A stretch of 64,000 bases of DNA from Hydractinia symbiolongicarpus. Taxonomy: Eukaryota > Cnidaria > Hydrozoa > Anthoathecata > Hydractiniidae. Shown piece by piece: positions 23,365 to 34,021 of this stretch (within the stretch, counting starts at the first letter, position 1; each line of letters opens with the position of its first letter). The stretch is taken from positions 24,590,501 through 24,654,500 of the forward strand of contig NC_079886.1 in assembly GCF_029227915.1 (NCBI RefSeq), given 5' to 3'. The position numbers were made by a program, and so were the translations under genes. A model generated the notes under the pieces. That model was not told where the DNA came from. It saw only the letters and a list, made by a program, of their open reading frames with translations, and ran no database searches.

Positions 23365-24147
23365 GAGAGTCAATAGGCAAATATCAAAAGACAGAACAGG
23401 GCCAAGCTAGACTAAAAGCGTCGATAAGCAAATATAAAAAAACGGAACAGGGCCAAGCGAGGGAAAGGGATTCCATAACTAAATATCGGGAAACTGAGCA
23501 GGGTCAACAAACGCAAAAAATTGCAAAAAAACCATGTCGATTATACTGCCATTTCAGAAGAGCATTTTGGTTTCAGAATACAAAGTTTTGATGGCAAAGA
23601 ATATATATGTACAACATGCCATTCAAAACTTACGAAAGGAAAAATTCCTTCCCAAGCTGTATCTAATAATCTTCAAGTATTTGATCTCCCAGAATCAATG
23701 AACACATTACAACGATTGGAAAAAATCGTTATATCCAAAAGAATTTCATTTAAACGAATTGCAGTAATGCCTAAGGGTCAGTGTCCCAAAATAAAAGGGG
23801 CAATCTGTAATGTCCTAATAAAAGCTGATGAAATAAGCAATGTCTTACCAAGAGGAATGGATAATAACGGTGTAGTGCAAGTTGCGTTAAAGAAGAAACT
23901 CAATTTCAAATCTAACGTTTACTTAGATTCTGTAAGGCCAGATGTTATTCGAGAAGTCCTTTATTATCTAAAACTAGTTAACCCTCTTTATGCAAACATT
24001 GAAATTAATCTCACAAACATACCACCTTTCTGGATTAATTTAACATCTGAACATGAAACTAGAGAAAGTGAAAATGAAATGAACATTGACTTTGCAATTG
24101 AATCAACACCAAGTAATAAGATCAGTGACATAAAAACCAAGAATTAA
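23335..24147 (+). pseudogene. Helentron KYxxTEQGQ repeats and DUF6570-like region
   Basis: From about 23335 a frame reads three tandem ~18-residue repeats (GKYQKTEQGQARLKAS, SKYKKTEQGQARERDS, TKYRETEQGQQTQK), a low-complexity linker typical of Helentron polyproteins. A new frame (23521-24147) contains ICTTCHSKLTKGKIPSQAV, FDLPESMNTLQRLEKIVISK, FKRIAVMPKGQ and IKGAICNVLI. This is the Cys-pair-plus-'RLEK(I)I' pattern of the DUF6570 domain that precedes Helitron Rep domains. Role unknown. Confidence 0.65.
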
Positions 24148-24429
24148 TCGGACGATAGCAAAGAAGAGAATGAAAATCCGTTAAACGACATTGCTTTTCA
24201 CATCACATATCTTTTGTTCCAACTATTCCACATGAACAAATTGACGACGGAAATATTGTTATTGCTCCAGGCGAGAATAAAATTCCCATACCAATAATTT
24301 CTGATGAGTGTTGTGAAGAACTTTCCCACCCTTATCTATTTCTAACAGGTAAATTCGGATATCACACGAAAAGAAAAGTACCACTTTTCCCGACCAAATA
24401 TTTCAACCAAAGATTATAAATTATAGACA

Positions 24430-25585
24430 GACGTTTGCCTCTGATACTGACTACATATTTTTTGCTCATGCAGTGACGCAACATCTTAATTTGAGTAGTC
24501 GCATAAATATCGCTATGCAAAAAATTAAAGCGGACGGTCTTACAGCAGGAATGATGTCTTCAAATTTTAAAGAAAGAGTTAAGTCGTCAGTGATGACGCT
24601 TTCACGTTTATGAACACGTTGAAAGGAACTCCTGCATATTGAAAACGATTTCTTTTTGAAGTTTTGGCTATGGTGAAACAGCTAGGACTTTCAACGTTTT
24701 TTATGACTTTGTCTTGTGCAGATTTAAGATGGAATGAACTGGTTAAAATCATCACTAAATTAAAAGGTAATGACATATCCGAAGAAGAAATCAAAAATCT
24801 AAATTATTATCAAAGAACATAGATTCTTAACAGTAATCCAGTGCTTTTAGTAAGACATTTCCAATACCGAGTCGAGACCTTTTTAAAAACCATAGTTGTC
24901 AACGGACCGTTAGGTATAGTAAACTACTATGCCATTAGAGTTGAATTTCAGGTAAGAGGTAGCCCACACATCCACTCTTTATTATGGGTTGTTAATGCAC
25001 CGATTTTACGAAGCGATAATAAGAAAGAATATATTGCCTTTGTGGATAACATAGTTAAATGCCAGCTTCCTAATAAAGAAAGCAACCCAGTTCTTCACAA
25101 ACTAGTTTCGACATATCAAACACATTCTCATTCCAAATCTTGTCGTAAGTATAAAAACAAAAATTGTCGATACTCTTTCGGGAAATTTTTTACAGACCAT
25201 ACAATTGTCGCTGAGCCTTTACCTGACAACATCTCCAAGGAAGAAAGGGAAACACAACTAAAGGAAAGGAAGACTATACTAGAAAAAGTAAAAACTTACA
25301 TAGATTCGAATTATACCCAACCAGGTACAATTGAAGAAATTCTTCAAAGTTTAGCCATTACAAAAGAAGAGTATGAAAACGCACTGAGCATATCCCCTGA
25401 TAGTGGATTTCAAATTCACTTCCGAAGGCTTCCGGAATCTTGTTTTATAAATAATTATTTTACCGAGGGCTTGATGGCATGGGAAGCTAACATAGACATT
25501 CAACCTGTTCTTGATTATTATAAAGCAGTGTCTTACATGTGTGCTTATTATCTAAAGCTGAAGACGAATCTTCAGAAGCAATGAA
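24430..25585 (+). pseudogene. Helentron Rep (HUH endonuclease) domain
   Basis: Rolling-circle replication initiator that nicks single-stranded transposon ends through an active-site tyrosine. The frame from 24841 (247 codons) contains GSPHIHSLLWV, the metal-binding HUH motif (His-Ile-His), and near its end YYKAVSYMCAYYL, the region of the paired catalytic tyrosines. Cys/His pairs lie between them (SKSCRKYKNKNCRYSF). The upstream part (about 24430-24820, ..AHAVTQHLNLSSRINIAMQK..) is in other frames, with breaks near 24590 and 24840. The tyrosine helix continues in a second frame from 25539 (..YLSKAEDESSEAM..), so a frameshift sits exactly in the Rep C-terminal helix. Confidence 0.8.
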
Positions 25586-26500
25586 AAAAGCAGCATCGCA
25601 AGTATTAGAAACTGGCGATTCGTTACTGGTACAAATGAAATCAATTGCAAATGCGTATCGAAATCATCCCGAAATGTCAGTTCAAGAAGCAGTTGCTATT
25701 ATAATGCCAGAAATATGGTTACGAAAGACATTTCCAGCTGTAGTTTTTGCAAACAGTAACATTCCTGAGAAGAGATATAGGGTATGTCGTAACGAAGAAG
25801 AGATTTTAAGTTTGCCGCCAAACAGTACTGACATTTTTTAAACGAAATATGTTGGATACATGGACAGACCAAATCCAGAATTTAAAAGAAGGAGATACCC
25901 TATGTTGGAACAAATGTGTTATGCCGAGTTCTTGTCAAGCTACTCTATGAAAATAAAACCGAAACCAGAAGATAAAAATGACAGCCAACCAGCAGTACTT
26001 GAAGAAATAATAGCTGATACTCACATGGAATCTCCTTATCCGAAAAATCTACCTCTTATGTCCTCAAAAGAAATATTGTCTTTACGAAAAGAAAAGTGTG
26101 TTCTAAGGTACCATGTGCCTAGTCGAGAGAAAAATCCAGAAGGATATGCACATCATTTGCTCTTTATGTTTTATCCTTTTCGCCAGGAAGCAGAATTGCT
26201 AAGCAAAAACTCAGGTACTTACTCAGAGAAGTTATTAGAAAACGGTGTATTATAAATTATAAATACAAATAAAAGAATATGCGAACCATTCGGTGAACTT
26301 GTTGAAGAAGAAATGATAAATTTTCACACGAATGTAAATAATCTTGATTCCTTCGCTGAACAAGAAAATGACGATGTTTTTGATGAGATGAGCAATATAA
26401 ATTACCATAGCAATGACGAAGTTCCAAATGAAACCGAAAACGTCACAGTTATTGGGAACAATTTTTCATCGGTTAGTAAACCTGAAATTGCTGATGACGA
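25560..26500 (+). pseudogene. Helentron linker between Rep and helicase
   Basis: Two open stretches (25539-25841, 25860-26255) and a shorter acidic one (26313-26540) continue the polyprotein. They include ..SVQEAVAIIMPEIWLRKTFPAVVF.., ..CYAEFLSSYSM.. and ..YAHHLLFMFYPFRQEAELL.., all positioned as in other Helentrons. Frameshifts or stops at about 25845, 26255 and 26500. Confidence 0.7.
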
Positions 26501-28262
26501 ACTCCATGAAAAAATTAAACGAAACTCAAAGGCAAATTTTTGAAGTCGTAAATGATTGGGTGAGAACTTACACAAAAAGCTTGGCATGTAACGCACACCA
26601 TAAAATTGAGCCAATTCATATCTTTCTAACAGGAAGTGCAGGTTGTGAAAAGTCACATTTGATAAAAACAATTTCTGACATGCTAAATAAAGCACTTTCT
26701 TATCGTGCAGGGAACTTAAAAGAAGATAAGATTCTCATTCTGGCGCCAACTGGTGTTGCTGCTATCAATGTAGAGGGAAATACAATACATTCAGCCTTAG
26801 GTATACCAGTTGATAGAAGTTTTACTAAAAACATTTCTAAGTTGAGTGATAAAAAGAGATGCATGTTGCGAAAAAAGCTTTCAGAGCTAAGCATTATCGT
26901 AATAGACGAAATCTCAATAGTTTCAAACAAGCTGCTGTTGCACATTCACCAATGGCTAACTGAAATATTTGGATGCACAGATGATATTCCATTTGCAGGA
27001 ATATCTGTTATAGCATGTGGGGATTTCTACCAACTTCCACCAATTCAAGTAAGACCAATTTATGCAGACTACAAAGATGTACTGTTAAATCTTTCGCATT
27101 GCTGGAAATATTTTAAAATTGCTGAACTGACAGAAGTTATGAGGCAGCGTGGTGATCAATGTTTGATTGAATTATTAAACAATATCAGAGTGGAAAACCT
27201 AGAAACACAACACGAAGATTTACTAAAATCTAAATTTATTTTTCAGAATGACCCAAACTACCCCAAGGATGCGATTCATATCTTTGCTGAAAACCAACCT
27301 GCCTCTGAACACAATAAAAAGATGCTAAACAGTATAGCATCGGATGAAATAAATATCGAGGCCATTGACAAAATTCCAGAAAATATCAAAGTGTGTCAAT
27401 GGTGCAAAAACTCCATAGCCGTACTCAAATGGAGACAGGTGGACTAGCTCAAAACCTTCTTTTAAAACTTAACGCGAGAGTCATGTTAACATCAAATATC
27501 GACATATCAGATAAACTTATTAATGGACAGATTGGGACTGTTCATAGTATAAAAACCGATGGATTAGGAAAAGTAATAAAAATATATTTGAGAATGGAAG
27601 ACAAAAGTATAGGAGTTAAAGCTATGAGAACAGATCCATATTCTATGCAAGAAAATGTTATTCCAATAAGCAGGATAGAAAAGGAAATCAAATTTAATAA
27701 ACAGAATCTAAATTCACCTACTATGAAACGAATGCAATTCCCACTAATGCTGTCATGGGCTTGTACTGTTCACAAGGTTCAAGGAAAAACATTTAAAAAA
27801 ATTGTTGTTTGTTTTGATTTAATAAAGCAACGAGCCTTTCACTCAGGACAAATGTATGTTTCATTAAGTCGAGCCACAAGTTTAGAGGGTTTATATTTAA
27901 CGGGGAGATTTTCCAGATCAGCTATCAAATCAGACACACGAGCAACTGAGCAATACAATTATATGCGACACTCAAAATTGACATCAAAAGATACTGGCGT
28001 AATTAGTGAAAATTCAATCATAGTAACTTTGCTCAATACAAGATCCTACAACAAACATAAAAATGATATTAAGTCCCATCGTGTTCTCATGGAAAGTGAT
28101 TTATTATGCCTAACAGAAACTCAGATACCATTTAATTCATACTGCGACACAAAACTAGATTATAAAACCGATCAGTATTTGCGACCAAAGGTTGGTGCTT
28201 TATCATGTGATTTTAATCCCTTGCCGGTGTCGACTTTTAACTTGTATACAATCCCACTTTGA
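26500..28262 (+). pseudogene. Helentron PIF1-type helicase with AP-endonuclease-like stub
   Basis: SF1 5'-3' DNA helicase region, two frames (to 27447 and from 27393) joined by one frameshift near 27400. Motifs in order: ETQRQIFEVV; Walker A GSAGCEKS (canonical GxAGTGKS, so the Gly before Lys is Glu); LAPTGVAA; Walker B IIVIDEIS; ACGDFYQLPPI; ELTEVMRQRGD; LKLNARVMLTSNID; LINGQIGTV; SWACTVHKVQGKTF; MYVSLSRATSLEGL. After the helicase, LLNTRSYNKHKNDIKSH...ESDLLCLTETQI matches the start of LINE-type AP endonucleases (conserved Asn and Glu of the first two motifs). The frame stops soon after, so the endonuclease is truncated. The altered Walker A also suggests a dead copy. Confidence 0.88.
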
Positions 28263-29341
28263 CCACGGCTAGCGTAAACTTTAATGCCACATATCTTGGA
28301 TTTCATATACGATATTAGGAACGAGCCTCAGTCCGAATAATTTGCTTATCAATACAGTGTTGTAACTCCAAAGAAACAGCTCTATACTTTTTGAATAAAG
28401 AAACCATAAAAATCTTCTGAGAGTAATACCAAGAGGGTTGGTGAAACTCTTTTTTTTTCTAGAAATGTTAACTTGGACAAATAAGGCTTTCATAAAGTTA
28501 ATTCTAAACTTTGCAGAAAAGAGATGTTTCGAATTACATTGAAACATTTGATTTAAATTCATTTATATCATAAATGCGCATTCCTAGCCAACTTTTTTAA
28601 ATACTTTCGTATGAAATGAACTTGTTTTTTTCCACGGGAGGTAAGCTTCGAATGTTCTTCGCGAATAAATTAGAGACATTCAAGAATTTAAAATCCCAGT
28701 AAAACCCGAATTTTTCTATGAAACAGACCACAGGGCTAATATGAAAACGCAGGAAATTTTAAATAATTTTGTTCTTGAAAAGCGATCCAGGTAGTTTATT
28801 AAAAAACTTATACCCAATATGGAAAACTTGACTAAGATTAGGGGGTGAAGCGCTTAATACAGGCATAATATACGCCGAACATTAGTCGAATTATTATCTA
28901 AAAAAAGAACTTATTATTATCTAAAATGATTATCTAAAAAGAGCTTTCTCACTATTGCGGTTAAGTAACAACACAGTATCCAGCCTGTCGTGACCCCGAC
29001 CCAGAAAGAAGCGCCACTTAGCCCTCAGCCTTCAGGAAATATGTATTTAAATGGCTTTTCAGGAACATACACAAATCTGTGAACATCCATGGAACTACGT
29101 ATCGATAAAAGGACACCACTTTTAGTAGAGATTCAAATATAATTTAAATTACCACTTTGCGAGTTGTATCTCCTTTTGTTTATATCTTCATTTTCGTGAT
29201 TTGGGGCAGTAAGCAAAATTAGAATAATTAATGATATAATAGGAATCTGCCCCGTGTGACTAAGTTTTCTTTTATGGATTTTTTTTTTACCTAAGCTTGG
29301 TGTGAAGTGGCAGCGTTGTTGTCGACAAATGTTTTAAGGAT
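28263..29341. other. Intergenic stretch, nothing recognised
   Basis: No convincing frame or terminus. It should contain the 3' end of the Helentron, but I could not identify a hairpin/CTRR or inverted-repeat end. Confidence 0.35.
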
Positions 29342-29519
29342 GTGTTGATATTTTCAATATATGGTTGTACGGTAATACTGTTTTTATTGTCGTTAATTTA
29401 CCTTGACTTTACACGTGGTGATCTTACATACGTTTTTAATAAGTACCTGTTTGATAACAATGGCGCACATTGTGAGGATAATGCTATTTTTTTGGCTGCG
29501 TGTTTTTTATGCTGCGTAA

Positions 29520-29960
29520 AGGCTAAAATACAGGGTAAGTTTAAACGGACCGTTTAAATGTAAGATAAAGAAAAACTTACCGTGTAAACAGCAAATAAGT
29601 ACAACTTCTTTCGATTTTATAAGTTTTTATAAAAGTTGGACAAGTTCAACTTTTGCTAAGTTTTTTCTATTGAAATTAACAGAATGATTAATGAGCTATT
29701 GCTTAAACTAAAGATTTGAGCATATTTTTTCAATTTCTAATCATAACCGCTTTTTTTCTTCAAACATTTACCCTGCTGCTACTATAACAATACCCGCCAC
29801 GGAATATTTACGTGTTTTCCTTTGGTATTCATTGCAAAAAGAGAGTTTTTTTAAAAAACTTATACAATTTATCTTAACGTGTAGACAGGTATATTACCTG
29901 CAATGAAAGTTTTTTCTTACCACTAAACGGTCCGTTTAAACTTACCGTGTATTTTAGCCT
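29520..29960. mobile_element. MITE with long TIRs and TAA target duplication (441 bp)
   Basis: Left end AGGCTAAAATACAGGGTAAG and right end (reverse complement) AGGCTAAAATACACGGTAAG continue as TTTAAACGGACCGTTTA on both sides, giving an inverted repeat of ~37 bp. TAA flanks both sides (29517-29519, 29961-29963). A 3-bp TWA duplication is typical of PIF/Harbinger elements. No coding sequence. The internal GGACCGTTTA/TAAACGGTCC words are themselves palindromic. Confidence 0.8.
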
Positions 29961-30816
29961 TAACATTACTACTTTCGAGATTTATCTCAAAGAGCCTTGA
30001 GGTTAAGAATGGTGTGCGCAACCTAAGATTCGTTTTTATTCAACTGCATTTTTCCCGCTAAAGTGCAATAAACTCACGATTTTTTGTTATGATGTGCTCG
30101 GATCTTTACTTTTATTAAAGTGAGAACGCAATGACAAGAAATTTCTAGCTACATCTAGAATTCTATCTCTAAAACATTTTTTGTGAAACCCACCTTTAAT
30201 GCTTAAATTCTGTCCCACAAATTAAATTTGTGAGACAAAATATTCGTCACTAGAGAAAATTGCTTATATATTTTAGAAGATTCTTGTTCATCTTAATTCT
30301 GCTAAAATTCATGTAATTTCAAATTCGCAAAGAGCTAAATTTAACTGTGCTAAATTTAAATCACGCGAATTATACGTTACGTGAAAAGAATTATTTAAAG
30401 GAAAGCAACAATGTAGTCACCACAAACTTTACGTTTTTGCTTTCTCTGCCAGGTTAGTTCGCTAATCGAAATCATACCTTTTCCCTAAAGAAAAATAAAT
30501 TTCATAACAACGTATGTCTCGGAAGCTATCTATCTCTTACAACTTCTGTTTGCTTATAAACTTTGTCTATCATAAAGCGTGTATCTTTTATGAGATTTTT
30601 TTATAATACACGTTTCCCAAATTACATGTTTTTTAAAATTTTAGAATTTGGATGTTTTGACTTTAGGATCACATTCAACCAAGACTGAATTGGTGTGTGT
30701 ATAAATTTTTAACCTAATCCGACAAGTGAAAATGCTGTTTTGATGGCGTTAATAATGTTATGGTCAAAGCCTTTTTAATTTTCTACTTGTACTAATATGA
30801 ATTTGAAGATTTCACA

Positions 30817-31103
30817 TCTCTTTAATAATAGCCGTCGTCTGTCTGTCTGTGTGTCCGCGAAAGCCGTGTCCCGTAACGGAAACACGAAATTTTTAAAATG
30901 CGCATCAATACCAAATGCAATAAATTTCTGTCCACTTTGTTGCAACGGGTTAATTTAAAGGACCGGTGACCCCGTTGAGGTTTTCCACGGGCTTCTATAT
31001 TATAATGCCCGTATACGTCTGTCCGTCCTTCTGTCTATCACGCAAAATGGTAGCTTAGCTGCGACGGGCGAACACGTGGATTTTTCCACGGGCTAACGAC
31101 TAG
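30817..31103 (+). mobile_element. Composite of two non-autonomous Helitrons (family A then B)
   Basis: 30817-30993 begins TCTCTTTAATAATAGCCG after an A (family A 5' end) and runs to CCACGGGCT, lacking the terminal AACGACTAG. At 30994 a family B 5' end (TCTATATTATAATGCCCGTA) begins, and the composite ends at 31103 with hairpin CGTGGATTTTTCCACG, GGCTAACGA, CTAG and then T. The truncated junction differs from the exact junctions at 21285/21286 and 63896/63897. Confidence 0.75.
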
Positions 31104-31534
31104 TTTCATCAAATTTCAGGTGAGGATTTCAAAAATCACATTCATATTGTTCAAAATAGTTTAGAAATAGTAGCAGTACATCAAAGAAAACTAATTCGGT
31201 AAAGGTGTATTGTATCTATTCTAAGCATAATTAGTTTAAGTAATTGCATTTTATGCTTGCGCCAATTAAAAGTAAAAAGTCTTCTGCGCATAATGACATT
31301 TTTATCCTAATGACGTCAACTAAATGACTTTTTTTGTATGTCACGACTTCGATTTGAAAGCTTGTAAAAGCAGCGAAATGTCACAGTACTTATCTACAGA
31401 CAAATTTTTTTTCTGGAATTAGTTTTTTAATATATGTAAATATATGTATCTAGTTTCTTGATGTAGCCATAAATAGAACGGGAATGACGTTTTCACAGTT
31501 CTGAATGTTTTATTACTTTAGAATTTAGCATTAA

Positions 31535-31697
31535 AACTTTCGCCAGAAAAAAAAATTGCGAAATTTTTTGGATGAACTTTCGCGAATGAAGAATTTCGAA
31601 AAATTTTGCGAGATTAACTTTCGCGAATGAAGAAACCCGCAAATTTTTGCGGGATAAATTTTCGCGAAAATGAAAGCTTTTCCAATTAAAGTATCTT
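31535..31697. mobile_element. TTCGCG-rich MITE, copy 3
   Basis: Contains GAACTTTCGCGAATGAAGAA twice and ends near TTCCAATTAAAGTA, matching the copy at 38962-39150. Confidence 0.6.
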
Positions 31698-31699
31698 CC

Positions 31700-32645
31700 A
31701 GGATATCTTATCTCTTCTTAATATAAAAGTTTAATATAAACGTAAATCAAAAATCACGATATGATTTTTTAACTGCGAACCCTCAACAGCAATAGGTAGT
31801 GCAATAAAATGGCCTTCTTAGAATGACTTTATCTATCACCCTCCTTCCTCTAAAAAACTATGCTCTCAATAATTTCTACTGCATACATATTTAAAAAAGT
31901 CATGCTGTCAACCACTTGGTAAGCTAAAAAGATTTATCTAGTGTGTCATTTTTTCTGATACTAACCCTTGAGACGCTGCGCATTTTTGAAAATATCTTTT
32001 TTCAGTCGACAAGTATCAGCTTTACGAATTTTTTACCGCTTGGTGTCAAAGATCTACACGGTTCATGTTTAGCATTGATAAGTATCCCAACCCCCATCCT
32101 CTTTCTAAAACGTGAAGCACTTTTTATAATAACCTGGTCTTTAGGAGTTATGGTGCTCCGTCGTTGAAGCTGTTTTCTGCCGACTGTAGTCCAAATATTT
32201 CCGGGACCTGTGCTTTAAGGACTGTATAAAGAAAAAATTGTTGATAAAATGCAAGCACCATAACACAAGAAATAGGAAAGCAAATGTAGATGAAATATAA
32301 AAATTTCTGGAGGTAAATGTGCCTGGATTATAGTTAGTTAACAATTGGATATATACTTGTAGTCAACACGATGTAAATATACTTATTTTAAAAAAGATAC
32401 GTCCTCGTTTTGAATAAGCAACAAGATTTAACCTAACACCCAAACTTACTTACTTTTTCAAGAATTTCCACACAAACTTTCATTTGAATAAATCAAAATA
32501 TCATAGCTGACGTAACTAAAAATTTACTCTCTTTTTTTAATAAAATGCTCGCTTTTAATTTTTGTAGTACCAAGTCCTTAATTTTTTAACCCTTCATAAG
32601 TAATATACAACATTTGTTGGCTCTGTTTTTATACCGATAGGCCGC
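31700..32645. other. Intergenic stretch, nothing recognised
   Basis: About 0.95 kb with short frames only (31943-32167 +, 32141-32344 -) that show no recognisable domain. The segment near 32040-32200 (GGTGCTCCGTCGTTG...) has a weak echo around 35340-35420 and may be an old repeat. Confidence 0.35.
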
Positions 32646-32649
32646 CGGT

Positions 32650-33841
32650 GTACATTTTTTATTTTTTTTTTTTATTTTTTTTAATAAATCATTCGTTATA
32701 TCGTCGACATGACATTTGACAGTTCGATGTCATGGATGTAATGTTCTTTCTTCAGCGAACGAGAACCTCTAAGGCATAACAACATTGACCGTAACAGGGA
32801 AAAGGAAATTTTTGTTCTAATATAATTGACTGCTTGTGATACAGGTATGTCTCTTTTCTCTGCAATCATTTCCGATAAACGTTTGTAAAACAGCTTACAC
32901 TCTCGCCCCATTCCACCATTTGTTGAGAAAACCAATGGGGTGAACGACCCGTTATCAACATCAAGCACACGTTCATTGTACTGGCGTTTCTTCTCATCCT
33001 CGTTGCGTTTAAAGCATTTATTGAGTTCCAAACCCTGGTATCTCCGAGCGTTTAGGTCAAAAACCCGTATATCCAAAAATACCCTTTGACCAGGAGTCCA
33101 GAACACAATAGCGTTTATATCAAGACGAGCTTCTTGACTTCTATTGACGCTTCGTGGTTGGATTTGCTCACCATCCAACTGAATCAACATTGGTTCGCGT
33201 CGAACGTCCTTACACACTTCATTTAGAAAAACAGAAGTGATATCACGAACTTCATTGTGTCTCATCGTGATAAAACCACCTTTCTTGCAGGATAAAGCAT
33301 GAGTCACGTTAAATTTGCTACCACATGCACAATCTGAAGGGAGTCTAGGTAGTGCCCAATTATAACGGATACGCAACGCATCCCTAAATTGTTCTTTGTT
33401 TAAGTCATACATCAGTTCTTTAATAGGTAAACTCGTCAGCCAATTCGATGCTCCCACCATCATGTTTACATCATTAATCCTCTTCTGTTCTTCATTCATG
33501 TTTGCTCTTAACAGCTCGAGCTTTTCTTTATTTTCTTGACGCCGTTCGCTTTTTATCACTGCAATTGTCTTACCACTGTCATCGTCGATCTTTCCCACGA
33601 TTTCTTTTTGAAGCAGGTACGTCAATTGTTTTGAGTTTTCCAGCTCGACTGGAGCGTATTCGCATATATTTTTCAAACCAAGTCCTCCCAATCTGGGCGG
33701 CAGTGACATAAGCATTCGTTCTTCATCATTTACGACATGACCATCAGTTGCGCATAAAGCCAGCCGCAGCAACAACAGTAACTTAAAAATCTTTTTATAG
33801 GTATTAATTACCTTCTTAAAACTAGTAACAATGCCATGTTA
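32650..33841 (-). pseudogene. 5'-truncated non-LTR retrotransposon: RT thumb end, CCHC motif and restriction-like endonuclease
   Basis: The minus-strand open frame (33838 to stop at 32696) has no upstream ATG and begins inside a protein. LPPRLGGLGLKN fits the RT C-terminal region. CACGSKFNVTHALSCKKGG...RHN is a CCHC-type finger. EARLDINAIVFWTPGQRVFLDIRVF has the R-x-D..DIRV arrangement of the restriction-like (REL) endonuclease of R2-type LINEs. The tail (..YNERVLDVDNGSFTPLVFSTNGGMG..IRTKISFSLLRSM) is a block I associate with repetitive cnidarian ORFs. An A-rich tract immediately after the stop (32650-32690, read as T on the given strand) and abrupt loss of the RT upstream of 33841 are the marks of a 5'-truncated retroposition. 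The remaining frame is intact over more than 370 codons, suggesting a fairly young insertion. Confidence 0.75.
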
Positions 33842-34021
33842 CATAGCATTTTTTAACAAATACATTTCCTCGTGTTGTCTTCGTTCCCTCGTTCTAAAAT
33901 GATTGAGCTTATTGAATGGTTTTGTAGCCCAATCTAGACGTTAATTTTCTTGATAAAAAAATGCTATGAAACTATGTATTATTTTGCTTTGTACGAATCA
34001 ATTTATGAGAGCGAACAAGAA

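Larger units (their letters stand above)
22500..28262 (+). mobile_element. Helentron (Helitron2-type) rolling-circle transposon, frameshifted
   Basis: Collinear remains of one Helentron polyprotein on the plus strand. The order is: degenerate 2A-like motif, DxH protease-like region, tandem KYxxTEQGQAR repeats, DUF6570-like region, HUH Rep with a two-tyrosine motif, PIF1-type helicase, and N-terminal AP-endonuclease-like stub. A retrotransposon-type endonuclease after the helicase distinguishes Helentrons from canonical Helitrons. At least six frame changes split the open frame, so this copy cannot make a full protein as read. Termini are not located: the last open frame ends at 28262, and I see no CTRR end with a hairpin there. 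Non-autonomous elements with canonical Helitron ends occur nearby, but their dependence on this element is unproven. Confidence 0.85.

Noticed and set aside
28240-28310. CACGGCTAG near 28265 as the Helentron 3' end
   Set aside because: CTAG is followed by C rather than T and no hairpin precedes it.
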